A stretch of DNA of 52,462 bases from the NCBI GenBank assembly GCA_903847285.1, contig CAINDH010000284.1, positions 1-52,462 on the forward strand. The letters run 5' to 3'. The stretch is from an uncultured Verrucomicrobia subdivision 3 bacterium (GTDB taxonomy: Bacteria > Verrucomicrobiota > Verrucomicrobiae > Limisphaerales > UBA11358). The notes below the pieces were generated by a model that was not told the DNA's origin, searched no databases, and saw only the letters and a list, made by a program, of their open reading frames with translations. The first letter of the stretch is position 1, and the number at the start of each line of letters is the position of its first letter. The translations under genes were made by a program, and so were the position numbers. Of the stretch, positions 1 to 7,377 are shown one piece after another.

Positions 1-525
1 GGCTCGGCGATCACCTGGAAATATCCGAGCTGCATTTTGCTTGGCGATGGCTCGAAGGGAGAATTTTACTCCGACGCCGTCGTGAACAACATGCAGCAGG
101 CTGACACCGGCACGAAGATGATCCACATCGGCAAGAACACGAAAAGCACCATTATTTCCAAGGGGATATCGGCTGGTCGCGGCCAGAACAGCTATCGCGG
201 CCTCGTGGAAATCCGCAAGAGCGCAGAAAACGCGCGCAATTTTTCGCAGTGCGATTCGATGCTCATCGGTGCCAAGTGCGGTGCGCACACCTTTCCGTAT
301 ATCGAAGTCAAGAACACCACCGCGAGCGTGGAGCACGAGGCCTCGACCTCGAAGATTGGCGAAGACCAGATTTTTTACTGCAACTCGCGCGGCCTCGCCA
401 CGCAGGACGCCGTGAACATGATCGTGAACGGCTTCTGCAAGGAAGTGTTCAAGGAACTGCCGATGGAATTTGCCGTCGAAGCGCAAAAACTTCTCGGCGT
501 GAGTTTGGAAGGCAGCGTTGGTTAA
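1..525 (+). CDS. sufB: SufB, Fe-S cluster assembly scaffold subunit (3' part; start lies before the window)
   Basis: The frame is open from the first base and gives the last 174 residues of SufB, the scaffold subunit of the SufBCD complex that builds iron-sulfur clusters in the cytoplasm. It begins [11 protein letters not shown] and keeps the family's most conserved C-terminal blocks: the [16 protein letters not shown] strand repeat, [33 protein letters not shown] and the final IVNGFCKEV...[10 protein letters not shown]. The cysteine of CGAHT is the position known in the family to matter for cluster building. Full-length SufB is about 470 residues, so roughly 300 lie outside the window. sufC follows after 12 bases, which fits a suf operon. 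Confidence 0.96.
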   Translation, partial: GSAITWKYPSCILLGDGSKGEFYSDAVVNNMQQADTGTKMIHIGKNTKSTIISKGISAGRGQNSYRGLVEIRKSAENARNFSQCDSMLIGAKCGAHTFPYIEVKNTTASVEHEASTSKIGEDQIFYCNSRGLATQDAVNMIVNGFCKEVFKELPMEFAVEAQKLLGVSLEGSVG

Positions 526-537
526 AAATTTTAGAAA

Positions 538-1299
538 ATGAGCAAGCAACCTATTCTTGAAATCAAAAACCTCCACGCGGGCGTGGAGAATAAACAAATC
601 CTCAAAGGCTTCAGCCTGACGATCAACGCAGGCGAAGTCCATGCGTTGATGGGCCTAAACGGCTCCGGCAAGAGCACGCTCGCCGCGATCCTCGCCGGCC
701 GGGAGGGCTACGAAGTCACCGCAGGCACCGTGAATTATCTCGGTAAAGATTTGCTGGAGCTCGACCCCGAAGAGCGCGCCCGCGAAGGCGTGTTTCTCGC
801 GTTCCAGTATCCCGTCGAGATTCCCGGCGTGAACAGCACCTATTTTCTGAAGGCCGCTCTAAACGAAATCCGCAAGCATCACGGTTTGCAAGAACTCGAC
901 GCGATCGAATTTCTCGCGCTCGTGAAAGACAAAATCAAGTTGCTCGACCTCAACGAAGATTTGCTCAAGCGCTCCGTGAATGAGGGTTTTTCCGGCGGCG
1001 AAAAGAAGCGCGCGGAAATTTTTCAGATGGCCGTGCTCGAACCCAAGCTCGCGATACTCGACGAGACGGATTCCGGCCTGGACATTGACGCATTGAAAAT
1101 CGTTTCCAGTGGCGTGAACAAATTGCGTCGCGCGGATTCGTGCCAGCTTGTCATCACGCATTATCAGCGCCTGCTGAACCACATCATTCCCGATGTGGTC
1201 CACGTCATGGCCGATGGGCGCATCGTAAAATCTGGCGGCAAGGAACTCGCACTGGAACTCGAGGCCAACGGTTACGATGGAATTCTCAAGAGCCTTTGA
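538..1299 (+). CDS. sufC: SufC, ABC-type ATPase of the Fe-S assembly complex
   Basis: A 253-residue ABC ATPase, the usual SufC length. Walker A is GLNGSGKST at residues 39-47, the Q-loop region is FQYPVEIPGV near residue 88, the signature is FSGGEKKR near residue 151, and Walker B is LAILDETDSGLD near residue 172. The ETDSGLD form and the closing GYDGILK are typical of SufC rather than of importer ATPases. It drives conformational change in SufB-SufD during iron-sulfur cluster assembly. The ATG lies 12 bases after the sufB stop in an A/T-rich stretch with no Shine-Dalgarno. A sufD and sufS would be expected nearby, but the next gene is neither. Confidence 0.96.
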   Translation: MSKQPILEIKNLHAGVENKQILKGFSLTINAGEVHALMGLNGSGKSTLAAILAGREGYEVTAGTVNYLGKDLLELDPEERAREGVFLAFQYPVEIPGVNSTYFLKAALNEIRKHHGLQELDAIEFLALVKDKIKLLDLNEDLLKRSVNEGFSGGEKKRAEIFQMAVLEPKLAILDETDSGLDIDALKIVSSGVNKLRRADSCQLVITHYQRLLNHIIPDVVHVMADGRIVKSGGKELALELEANGYDGILKSL

Positions 1300-1312
1300 G
1301 TAAGCTGGCGGC

Positions 1313-1789
1313 ATGAAATTGGACGACAACCAGCGGCAGGCGGTCAGCAAATGGATTACTGAAGGCGCAAAACTTTCAGAGATTCAGAATCGTCTCGCCG
1401 CCGAATTCGGCATCAAGCTCACCTACATGGAAGCGCGCTTCCTCGTGGACGATTTGAAGCTTACGCCTAAAGATCCGGAACCACCAAAAGTTGTTGAGCC
1501 GCCCGTTGCCGCACCGAGTCCGGTGGCAGCAAGTCCAATGGCCCAAGAAACTGCTGCGGCTGCGCCTACTGGCGGAAATGTAGCCGTTATCGTGGATCAA
1601 ATTACTCGCCCGGGTGCAATCATCAGCGGCAAAGTAAATTTCAGCGATGGCCAGGTTGCCGATTGGTATCTCGACCAAACCGGTCGCCTCGGCGTCGTGC
1701 CAAAAGTAGCAGGCTACAAACCTTCCGCTGAAGACGTAAAAGAATTCCAACTCGCCTTGCAACAGGAAGTGGCAAAGCTCGGCTATTGA
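1313..1789 (+). CDS. Conserved-looking hypothetical protein, three-part layout
   Basis: A 158-residue protein I cannot assign. Residues 1-50 look helical and resemble a small helix-turn-helix or dimerisation unit (WITEGAKLSEIQNRLAAEFGI). Residues 51-90 are a Pro/Ala/Val linker. Residues 91-158 form a compact domain starting GGNVAVIVDQITRPGAIISG and ending LQQEVAKLGY. There is no signal peptide or membrane segment, so it is probably cytoplasmic. It starts 13 bases after sufC and is probably co-transcribed with it. A role tied to Fe-S assembly is only suggested by position. Confidence 0.8.
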   Translation: MKLDDNQRQAVSKWITEGAKLSEIQNRLAAEFGIKLTYMEARFLVDDLKLTPKDPEPPKVVEPPVAAPSPVAASPMAQETAAAAPTGGNVAVIVDQITRPGAIISGKVNFSDGQVADWYLDQTGRLGVVPKVAGYKPSAEDVKEFQLALQQEVAKLGY

Positions 1790-1811
1790 AATTGATTTTT
1801 GTCTTAAGCTT

Positions 1812-1857
1812 TAAGTTTTAGGCTGGCGTAAATCCACTGCTTGGAACTAAAAACTTA
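1812..1857. repeat. Imperfect AT-rich inverted repeat after the suf cluster
   Basis: TAAGTTTTAG at 1812-1821 is answered by CTAAAAACTTA at 1847-1857, a 10-base stem with one extra A. It lies 22 bases after the stop of the preceding gene and could fold at the end of that transcript, but it has no T-run and the stem is weak. The right arm overlaps a heptanucleotide tract. Confidence 0.35.
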
Positions 1858-1879
1858 AAATTAACAATTCAAAACTCCC
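1845..1879. repeat. Five imperfect 7-base repeats, AACTTAA type
   Basis: The stretch reads in 7-base steps as AACTAAA, AACTTAA, AATTAAC, AATTCAA and AACTCCC. It fills part of the intergenic gap before lpxK. Other degenerate heptamer tracts with different units occur at 4465, 30068 and 35639. Confidence 0.5.
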
Positions 1880-1904
1880 TCTGGACTTGGCACATTAAGC
1901 CGCA

Positions 1905-3077
1905 ATGCGCGAAAAATTTGTCGTCTGGGCGGAAGCCTTTGAAACGTTTTTCCTCGAAGTCATTTTCGAGGAGCGGCACGATTTCAAGGCGCGTTTTACC
2001 CGCGTCATACTTTTCAGCCTCTCCAAAGTTTATCACGTCGCCATCGTTTTGCGGCGCGTGCTTTACAACTGGCGCATCTTCCGTGACAAAACGCTCGGCG
2101 TGCAGGTCATCGCCATCGGCAACCTCACCGTTGGCGGCACGGGCAAGACGCCTGTTGTGGAAAAATTTGCTCGCACGCTACAAAGTGCCGGGCGCAAAGT
2201 CGCCATCCTCTCGCGCGGCTATCGCTCCAAACCTGCGCCGCTGCATCGCCGCTTGATCAACAAACTTCTTTTGCGTGAAGACCAGACGCCGCCGCGCATC
2301 GTGTCCGACGGCAAATCGCTCCTCCTGGATTCAGAAATGGCTGGCGACGAACCTTACATGCTTGCCTCCAACCTCAAGGATGTCGTGGTGCTAGTGGATA
2401 AAGACCGTGTGAAGAGCGGACGCTACGCGATTGAAAAATACGGCTGCGACACGCTGCTGCTGGACGACGGTTTTCAATACTGGGATTTGCGCGGACGCCG
2501 GCACGACGTGGTGCTGGTGGATCGGCAACAGCCGTTCGGCAACGAGCATCTGCTCCCGCGCGGCACATTGCGCGAGCCGCACTCGCACCTCGCGCGCGCC
2601 CACACCATTTTCATCACCAAGAGCGATGGCAACACGGCGGCGTTACGCGGGCGCATCACTAAATTAAATCCCACCGCACCCATCATCGAATGTGTCCACC
2701 AGCCGCTGTATTTTGAAGATGTCTTCACCGGTGAACGGGTTGGGCTTGAGTTTATGGCGGGCAAAAAAGTTGCATCGCTAAGTGGCATTGCGCAGCCGGA
2801 GAGCTTTGAAAACAGCTTGGTAAAACTCGGCAGCGAACTCGTCTATTCCAAACGCTTCGCCGATCATCATCGTTTCTCGCAGCAGGAAATCCTTAATGCC
2901 ATCAACCGCGCCAAGAAACGGCAGGCTGAAATGATTGTCACGACGCAGAAGGACGCCGTGCGCTTTCCGAAAATTGATCGGCGCGACCTGCCGTTTTATT
3001 TCATGCGTGTTGAAATCAAGATTGTGGACGGTGCGAACGGCTTTGAGGACTGCGTAAACAAAATCTGTTTCCGCTGA
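1905..3077 (+). CDS. lpxK: LpxK, tetraacyldisaccharide 4'-kinase (lipid A synthesis)
   Basis: A 390-residue LpxK, the inner-membrane-associated kinase that phosphorylates the 4' position of the lipid A disaccharide. The diagnostic P-loop [11 protein letters not shown] is at residues 73-83, followed by [33 protein letters not shown] and the C-terminal FADHHRFS...[10 protein letters not shown], all in family order. The first 60 residues are a somewhat long N-terminal segment; the hydrophobic/basic stretch there suits a membrane-anchoring helix. The stop overlaps the next start by one base, so this is the first gene of a four-gene envelope operon. Confidence 0.95.
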   Translation: MREKFVVWAEAFETFFLEVIFEERHDFKARFTRVILFSLSKVYHVAIVLRRVLYNWRIFRDKTLGVQVIAIGNLTVGGTGKTPVVEKFARTLQSAGRKVAILSRGYRSKPAPLHRRLINKLLLREDQTPPRIVSDGKSLLLDSEMAGDEPYMLASNLKDVVVLVDKDRVKSGRYAIEKYGCDTLLLDDGFQYWDLRGRRHDVVLVDRQQPFGNEHLLPRGTLREPHSHLARAHTIFITKSDGNTAALRGRITKLNPTAPIIECVHQPLYFEDVFTGERVGLEFMAGKKVASLSGIAQPESFENSLVKLGSELVYSKRFADHHRFSQQEILNAINRAKKRQAEMIVTTQKDAVRFPKIDRRDLPFYFMRVEIKIVDGANGFEDCVNKICFR

Positions 3078-3949
3078 TGAACACCATCGTTTACTGGCTG
3101 GCCCGGCTTTTCATCGCCTGCATCCAGAAGCTACCGCTCTCGTTCGTAGCGCGCATTGGCCGCGCCATCGGCGCGCTGGCGTGGGTGATTGCGCCAAAAT
3201 ACCGGCGACTGGCTTTGGAAAATCTGACGCTGGCTTTCAAGTCTGAAAAATCTGCGTCCGAACTCCACGCCATCGCCAAGGAAAGTTTCCGACGCATTGG
3301 CGAGAACACCATCAGCGCGATCAAGACCGCAGGCATGACTTTTGAAGAATTGCGTCCCCATCTGGAAATTGGAGCCAACAGTCCACTCCCGGCCCCCCAG
3401 CCCGGCGCAATCATGCCAAACTTTGTTTTTGCCATTGGTCACTTCGGCAACTTCGAACTCTACGCGCGATTTCAAAGTTTGCGCGCCGATTATCAACTCG
3501 CCACAACCTATCGTGCACTGAAGCAGCCCGGCCTCAACCGGCTCACGCAGGAAATGCGCGAACGCAGCGGCTGCCTTTATTTCGAGCGACGCTTTGAAGG
3601 CACGCAACTTCGCACGGCGATGGCGCGCGGCGGCGTCATTCTCGGCCTGCTCGGCGACCAAAGTTCGAAGGGGCTGCGCGCGCCGTTCTTCGGTCACGAT
3701 TGCCACACTGGCCTGGGCCCCGCCGTGCTTGCACTACGCTACGAATGCGAACTTTATACAGCATTTTGCTTCCGAACCTCGCTGGCCAAATGGCGGCTGG
3801 AAGTCGGCGATAAAATTCCGACGCATGAAAACGGCCATCCGCGTTCAAGCGCCGACATCACTCGCGACGTCAACCTCTCCTACGAAAACGCCATCCGTCG
3901 CGACCCGGCAAATTGGTTCTGCTGGATTCACCGCCGCTGGAAAAAATAA
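3077..3949 (+). CDS. LpxL/HtrB-type lipid A acyltransferase
   Basis: A 290-residue member of the lysophospholipid/lipid A acyltransferase family that adds secondary acyl chains to lipid A at the inner membrane. It has an N-terminal hydrophobic helix (residues 1-40), the catalytic HX4E motif as GHFGNFE (His122, Glu127), and later GGVILGLLGDQSSKG and FFGHDCHTGLGPA, matching the substrate-pocket blocks of the family. The C-terminal PANWFCWIHRRWK is typical. Its start overlaps the lpxK stop by one base, and the heptosyltransferase gene follows after one base. I leave out a symbol because LpxL, LpxM and other HtrB-like forms cannot be separated by eye. Confidence 0.92.
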   Translation: MNTIVYWLARLFIACIQKLPLSFVARIGRAIGALAWVIAPKYRRLALENLTLAFKSEKSASELHAIAKESFRRIGENTISAIKTAGMTFEELRPHLEIGANSPLPAPQPGAIMPNFVFAIGHFGNFELYARFQSLRADYQLATTYRALKQPGLNRLTQEMRERSGCLYFERRFEGTQLRTAMARGGVILGLLGDQSSKGLRAPFFGHDCHTGLGPAVLALRYECELYTAFCFRTSLAKWRLEVGDKIPTHENGHPRSSADITRDVNLSYENAIRRDPANWFCWIHRRWKK

Positions 3950-3950
3950 A

Positions 3951-5156
3951 ATGAGCGTCGCCTTAACCACTCCGCCCCGCCGCATTTTGGTGCGCGGCGT
4001 CAATTGGCTCGGCGACGCCGTGATGACCACGCCGGCGCTGCTGCGGCTGCGGGAAAAATTCCCCACCGCCCACATCGCGTTGCTTTGTCCGGAGAAATTA
4101 AAAGACCTTTGGCTGCACCATCCGGCTGTAGATGAAATCATTCCGTTCGCTCCCAGCGACGGAGTCTGGAAGGTCTCGCAAAAGTTACGGTTTGGAAGAG
4201 GCCCCGAGATTCTTTATGGCTCACAAACTGGTTTTCATGCCGGTCCCGTCAAAGTTCCTACACGGTTCGACCTTGCGCTAGTGCTGCCAAATTCACCGCG
4301 TTCAGCGCTGGAAGTTTTCTTCGCCGGTATCACGCAACGCATCGGCTATGCTCGTCCGTGGCGGAATTTCTTTTTGACGCAACCCGTCGCTTCGCGGGCA
4401 GGCGCGGTGAAGATGCAGAAGCGGACCGGCGAGGAGATCAAGGCGCTCGTTTCGCAACTTCCTACATCCCGCATCCCGCATCTAGCCATCCCAGCAGCCG
4501 CGCATCAAACCCACGAGTATCTCCATCTCACCGCCGCGATGAGCGCAAATCCGGAACCACTCGCGCCGCAACTCGTGGTGACGCCAGCGGAACTTATCGC
4601 CGCGCAACGACATTTTTTGATTGATGACCAAACCAAATGGGTTGGTATCAATCTGGGCGCTGAATATGGCCCAGCAAAACGCTGGCCGGCTGAAAAATTT
4701 TTATTCATGGCCAGAGAGATAGCAGCTTGGACTGGTGGCTGGGGGGTGATTTTGTTTGGGGGCAAAAGCGATGTCGCCACGGTAGAAACAATCGAACAGG
4801 AATTTTGGTCAGCTGCCAGCCAGTGGAAGTTTCGCCCGAAACTGGTAAATGTGGCGGGGCGCACATCACTTCGAGAGCTCATGGCCTTGTTGAAAACCTG
4901 CCGCGTTCTGCTTACGAACGATACAGGCCCGATGCACGTTGCTGCCGCGCTTGGCACGCCGGTCGTCGTGCCGTTCGGTAGCACATCACCGGAACTGACC
5001 GGGCCCGGTTTGCCGGGAGATGCACGGCATCAGTTGATAAAATCTGACGCACCCTGCTCACCTTGTTTTCTCCGCGAGTGCCCGATTGATTTCCGCTGCA
5101 TGAAAGACATCAGCACCAGCCGCGTAACGGAAGCTATCATCAGCGCCGCCAAATGA
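3951..5156 (+). CDS. WaaF-like lipopolysaccharide heptosyltransferase
   Basis: A 401-residue GT9 heptosyltransferase for the LPS inner core. The opening ILVRGVNWLGDAVMTTPAL and the C-terminal NDTGPMHVAAALGTP donor-binding block with FGSTSPELTGP are characteristic of heptosyltransferase II. The ATG at 3951 follows the previous stop by one base; the frame is open further upstream, but that part overlaps the acyltransferase. Two segments look foreign to the family: about 25 residues after SQKLR (near 4190-4262) and a Pro-rich stretch encoded by heptanucleotide repeats (4465-4485). The CSPCFLRECPIDFRCM tail may bind a metal. The stop overlaps the next start by four bases. Confidence 0.92.
   Translation: MSVALTTPPRRILVRGVNWLGDAVMTTPALLRLREKFPTAHIALLCPEKLKDLWLHHPAVDEIIPFAPSDGVWKVSQKLRFGRGPEILYGSQTGFHAGPVKVPTRFDLALVLPNSPRSALEVFFAGITQRIGYARPWRNFFLTQPVASRAGAVKMQKRTGEEIKALVSQLPTSRIPHLAIPAAAHQTHEYLHLTAAMSANPEPLAPQLVVTPAELIAAQRHFLIDDQTKWVGINLGAEYGPAKRWPAEKFLFMAREIAAWTGGWGVILFGGKSDVATVETIEQEFWSAASQWKFRPKLVNVAGRTSLRELMALLKTCRVLLTNDTGPMHVAAALGTPVVVPFGSTSPELTGPGLPGDARHQLIKSDAPCSPCFLRECPIDFRCMKDISTSRVTEAIISAAK
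4465..4485. repeat. Tandem 7-base repeats inside the heptosyltransferase gene
   Basis: CATCCCG, CATCCCG and CATCTAG follow one another, with CCATCCC after them. The unit length is not a multiple of three, so a change of one unit would shift the reading frame of the heptosyltransferase. Confidence 0.55.
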
Positions 5157-5935
5157 AAATTTACTGCGTCAACCTGGACCGTCATGTGCAACGTCTGGAG
5201 CGCATGAAAAAACTATTGCCCGGTCTTCCCTTCGAGCGCATCGCCGCCGTGGACGGACACACTCTCACCGGCCCCGATCGCCGCGATAAATCCGCTCCCA
5301 CCACCATCGCCAACGTGACGCGGTTTGAAGCAGCTTGCCTGATCAGCCACCGCAATGCGTGGCAACGCTTCCTATCGGATGGCGGTGCGTATGCCTGTGT
5401 GCTTGAGGACGACATGGTTTTCAGCCCGGATTTTCCAGATTTTATCCGAGATGAATCTTGGATTCCCGCTGGCTGCAATCTCCTCCGGCTGGAAACATTT
5501 TTTGAAAATATCACGCTGTCCCGTGCCACGCGGCCGGCGCGCGACCGGGTGCTGGCGGAACTGCACTCGCTGCACAACGGTTCCGGTGCTTACGTCATCA
5601 GCCGACGCGGCGCAGAATTGCTGATCGCGGCTAACACCGTGGTCGCACGCGTGCCGGATGTGGCCATGTTCGCGCCGGAATTTTCGCAGCCCTACCGGCC
5701 GATTCTGCAACTCATCCCCGCCTTGTGCGCGCAGGCACAGCATTTCCCTGCGGAAATGACACTGACTGAATTCAAAAGCTCCATCCAACCATGCGGGATG
5801 CCCATGAAGAAAACCGTATGGCAGCGATTTAAAAAAGAAACGCGACGGCCATTCCAGCAACTGAACAGCGCTTTTATTCAACCCATCCACCGGCGGTTGA
5901 CGGGCTTGCACCAGATGATTGTTCCGCACGCGTGA
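5153..5935 (+). CDS. Glycosyltransferase family 25 (LPS/polysaccharide synthesis)
   Basis: A 260-residue GT25 protein. It opens MKIYCVNLDRHVQRLERM and has CLISHRNAWQRFL, the CVLEDDMVF acidic motif (EDD) near residue 86 and NGSGAYVISRRGAELL near residue 141, the order seen in LPS galactosyl-type GT25 enzymes. No membrane segment; it probably works at the cytoplasmic face on growing LPS core. The start overlaps the heptosyltransferase stop (ATGA), so the four genes from lpxK appear to be one operon. The sugar and acceptor cannot be told from sequence. Confidence 0.88.
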   Translation: MKIYCVNLDRHVQRLERMKKLLPGLPFERIAAVDGHTLTGPDRRDKSAPTTIANVTRFEAACLISHRNAWQRFLSDGGAYACVLEDDMVFSPDFPDFIRDESWIPAGCNLLRLETFFENITLSRATRPARDRVLAELHSLHNGSGAYVISRRGAELLIAANTVVARVPDVAMFAPEFSQPYRPILQLIPALCAQAQHFPAEMTLTEFKSSIQPCGMPMKKTVWQRFKKETRRPFQQLNSAFIQPIHRRLTGLHQMIVPHA

Positions 5936-6008
5936 CCACACCCCGGCACGCTTGCCGCCCGGCAAATTTGCCCGAAGGCGTTAACTTCATCACCGATAAA
6001 ATTTCCAG

Positions 6009-6048
6009 TTGACGCGCGCGGCCTACTGTCCTAGTGTCATAGGACAGT
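6009..6048 (+). promoter_or_regulatory. Promoter with overlapping palindromic operator of the GntR-ABC operon
   Basis: TTGACG (6009-6014) and TAGTGT (6032-6037) are spaced by 17 bases and form a plausible -35/-10 pair. A perfect 9-base inverted repeat, ACTGTCCTA at 6025-6033 and TAGGACAGT at 6040-6048, brackets the -10. The predicted transcript start (about 6044) is only about 13 bases before the GntR ATG at 6057. The layout fits autorepression by the GntR protein, which is inferred from the family rather than shown. Confidence 0.7.
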
Positions 6049-6056
6049 CGCCGTTT

Positions 6057-6458
6057 ATGCACCTGCACATTGATTTCAAGTCCGGCACCCCAGTCTATCT
6101 GCAACTGATTGATCAGATCCGCCACGCCGCCGCGTCCGGCGGGTTGCGCACCGGCGAACCACTGCCCTCCATCCGCCCGCTCGCCGAGGAATTGCGCGTG
6201 AACCGCAACACAGTAGCCAAAGCCTACGCGGAACTGGAAAGCCAAGGCGTGATTGAGATGATTCCCGGCAAAGGCTGTTTCCTTAAAGAAGTCGGCTCTC
6301 CGCTTACCAAGACCGCTCGCAATGATTTAGTCGTGCAGGAAATTGACCGCGCCATCGTCGCCGCGCACCACTTGCAGATTAATGACGCCGACCTAATTAC
6401 GCTGGTAAAGAAGCGGCTGGAGGCGTTTGAGAGAAAAAATAAGGCAGCCAACGATTGA
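6057..6458 (+). CDS. GntR-family transcriptional regulator, YtrA subfamily
   Basis: A 133-residue regulator. Residues 1-75 are a GntR winged helix-turn-helix, with PVYLQLIDQIRHAAASG, LPSIRPLAEELRVNRNTVAKAY and the wing QGVIEMIPGKGCFL. The remaining 55 residues are the short helical tail of the YtrA group, which usually controls an adjacent ABC transporter. I start at the ATG at 6057; an in-frame TTG at 6009 would lie on the -35 box, and the intervening residues do not match the family. The ABC ATPase gene follows after four bases. The palindrome upstream is the likely operator. Confidence 0.9.
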   Translation: MHLHIDFKSGTPVYLQLIDQIRHAAASGGLRTGEPLPSIRPLAEELRVNRNTVAKAYAELESQGVIEMIPGKGCFLKEVGSPLTKTARNDLVVQEIDRAIVAAHHLQINDADLITLVKKRLEAFERKNKAAND

Positions 6459-6462
6459 ACCT

Positions 6463-7377
6463 ATGACACGCATGAAAATGGAAACTCCAGTCATCGAAAT
6501 CCAAAATCTCGTGCGGCGCTACGGCAAGCACGACGCCGTGGATGGCCTCTCGCTCACCGTGCAGCCCGGCAAGTGCTACGGCTTCTTTGGTCGCAACGGT
6601 GCGGGCAAGACCACGACCATCAAGTGCCTGCTCAATCTGCTCCGCCCCGACGCCGGCAGCGTGCGCGTGTTCGGCCTCGACCCGCAGCGTGACGAAGTCG
6701 CCATCAAATCGCGTATCGCGTATGTGCCGGACGTCGTCGCTTTTTATCCGTGGATGAGCGTGCGCGACACGCTGGAATACTACGCCTCATTCCGCACCAA
6801 CTGGAATCGCGATATTGAAAATGATTTGCTGAAACGCTTCCAATTGGATCCCGCCAAAAAGACGACGAGCCTCTCAAAAGGCCAGCGCACACAGCTGGCG
6901 CTCATCGGCGCGATTTGTCCGGAGCCGGAACTGCTCGTGCTCGACGAACCGACCAGCGGCCTTGACCCGATTGTCCGCCGCGAATTCATTGAGACCGTCA
7001 TCGGCGCGTATCAATCCAGCGATCCCGGCAAGCGCACTGTTTTTGTCTCCACGCATTTGATCTCCGAGTTCGAAGGCTTGATCGACGAATTCACCATCGT
7101 TGAGTCAGGGGAAAATCTGCTGACGATGGAAGCCGATGCGGCGCGTGACCGCTTCAAAAAAATCCGCGCGCGACTGCCGCAGGAATTGAAGCTCAATTTG
7201 ACTGGGGCATTGAGTGTGAAGCAAAGCGGGCGCGACGTGGAAATTCTGGCCAACGGCAACAGCGAACAACTGCTCACGGAATTGAAAACGCATGGGCCGG
7301 AAGAATTAAAAACCGTATCGCTCACGCTGGAAGAAATCTTCGTGGCCTCAGATGTTTTGAAAAAGGCAACCACATGA
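6463..7377 (+). CDS. ABC transporter ATP-binding protein
   Basis: A 304-residue ATPase subunit. It shows Walker A FGRNGAGKTTT, Walker B LLVLDEPTSGLDP, a switch histidine in FVSTHLISE, and a signature of the form LSKGQ instead of LSGGQ, as seen in YtrB-like ATPases. The last 90 residues are a variable tail. The ATG at 6463 is chosen because it follows the regulator stop by four bases; ATGs at 6472 and 6478 are also possible. The stop overlaps the permease start (ATGA). It should energise the permease encoded next; the substrate is unknown. Confidence 0.92.
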   Translation: MTRMKMETPVIEIQNLVRRYGKHDAVDGLSLTVQPGKCYGFFGRNGAGKTTTIKCLLNLLRPDAGSVRVFGLDPQRDEVAIKSRIAYVPDVVAFYPWMSVRDTLEYYASFRTNWNRDIENDLLKRFQLDPAKKTTSLSKGQRTQLALIGAICPEPELLVLDEPTSGLDPIVRREFIETVIGAYQSSDPGKRTVFVSTHLISEFEGLIDEFTIVESGENLLTMEADAARDRFKKIRARLPQELKLNLTGALSVKQSGRDVEILANGNSEQLLTELKTHGPEELKTVSLTLEEIFVASDVLKKATT

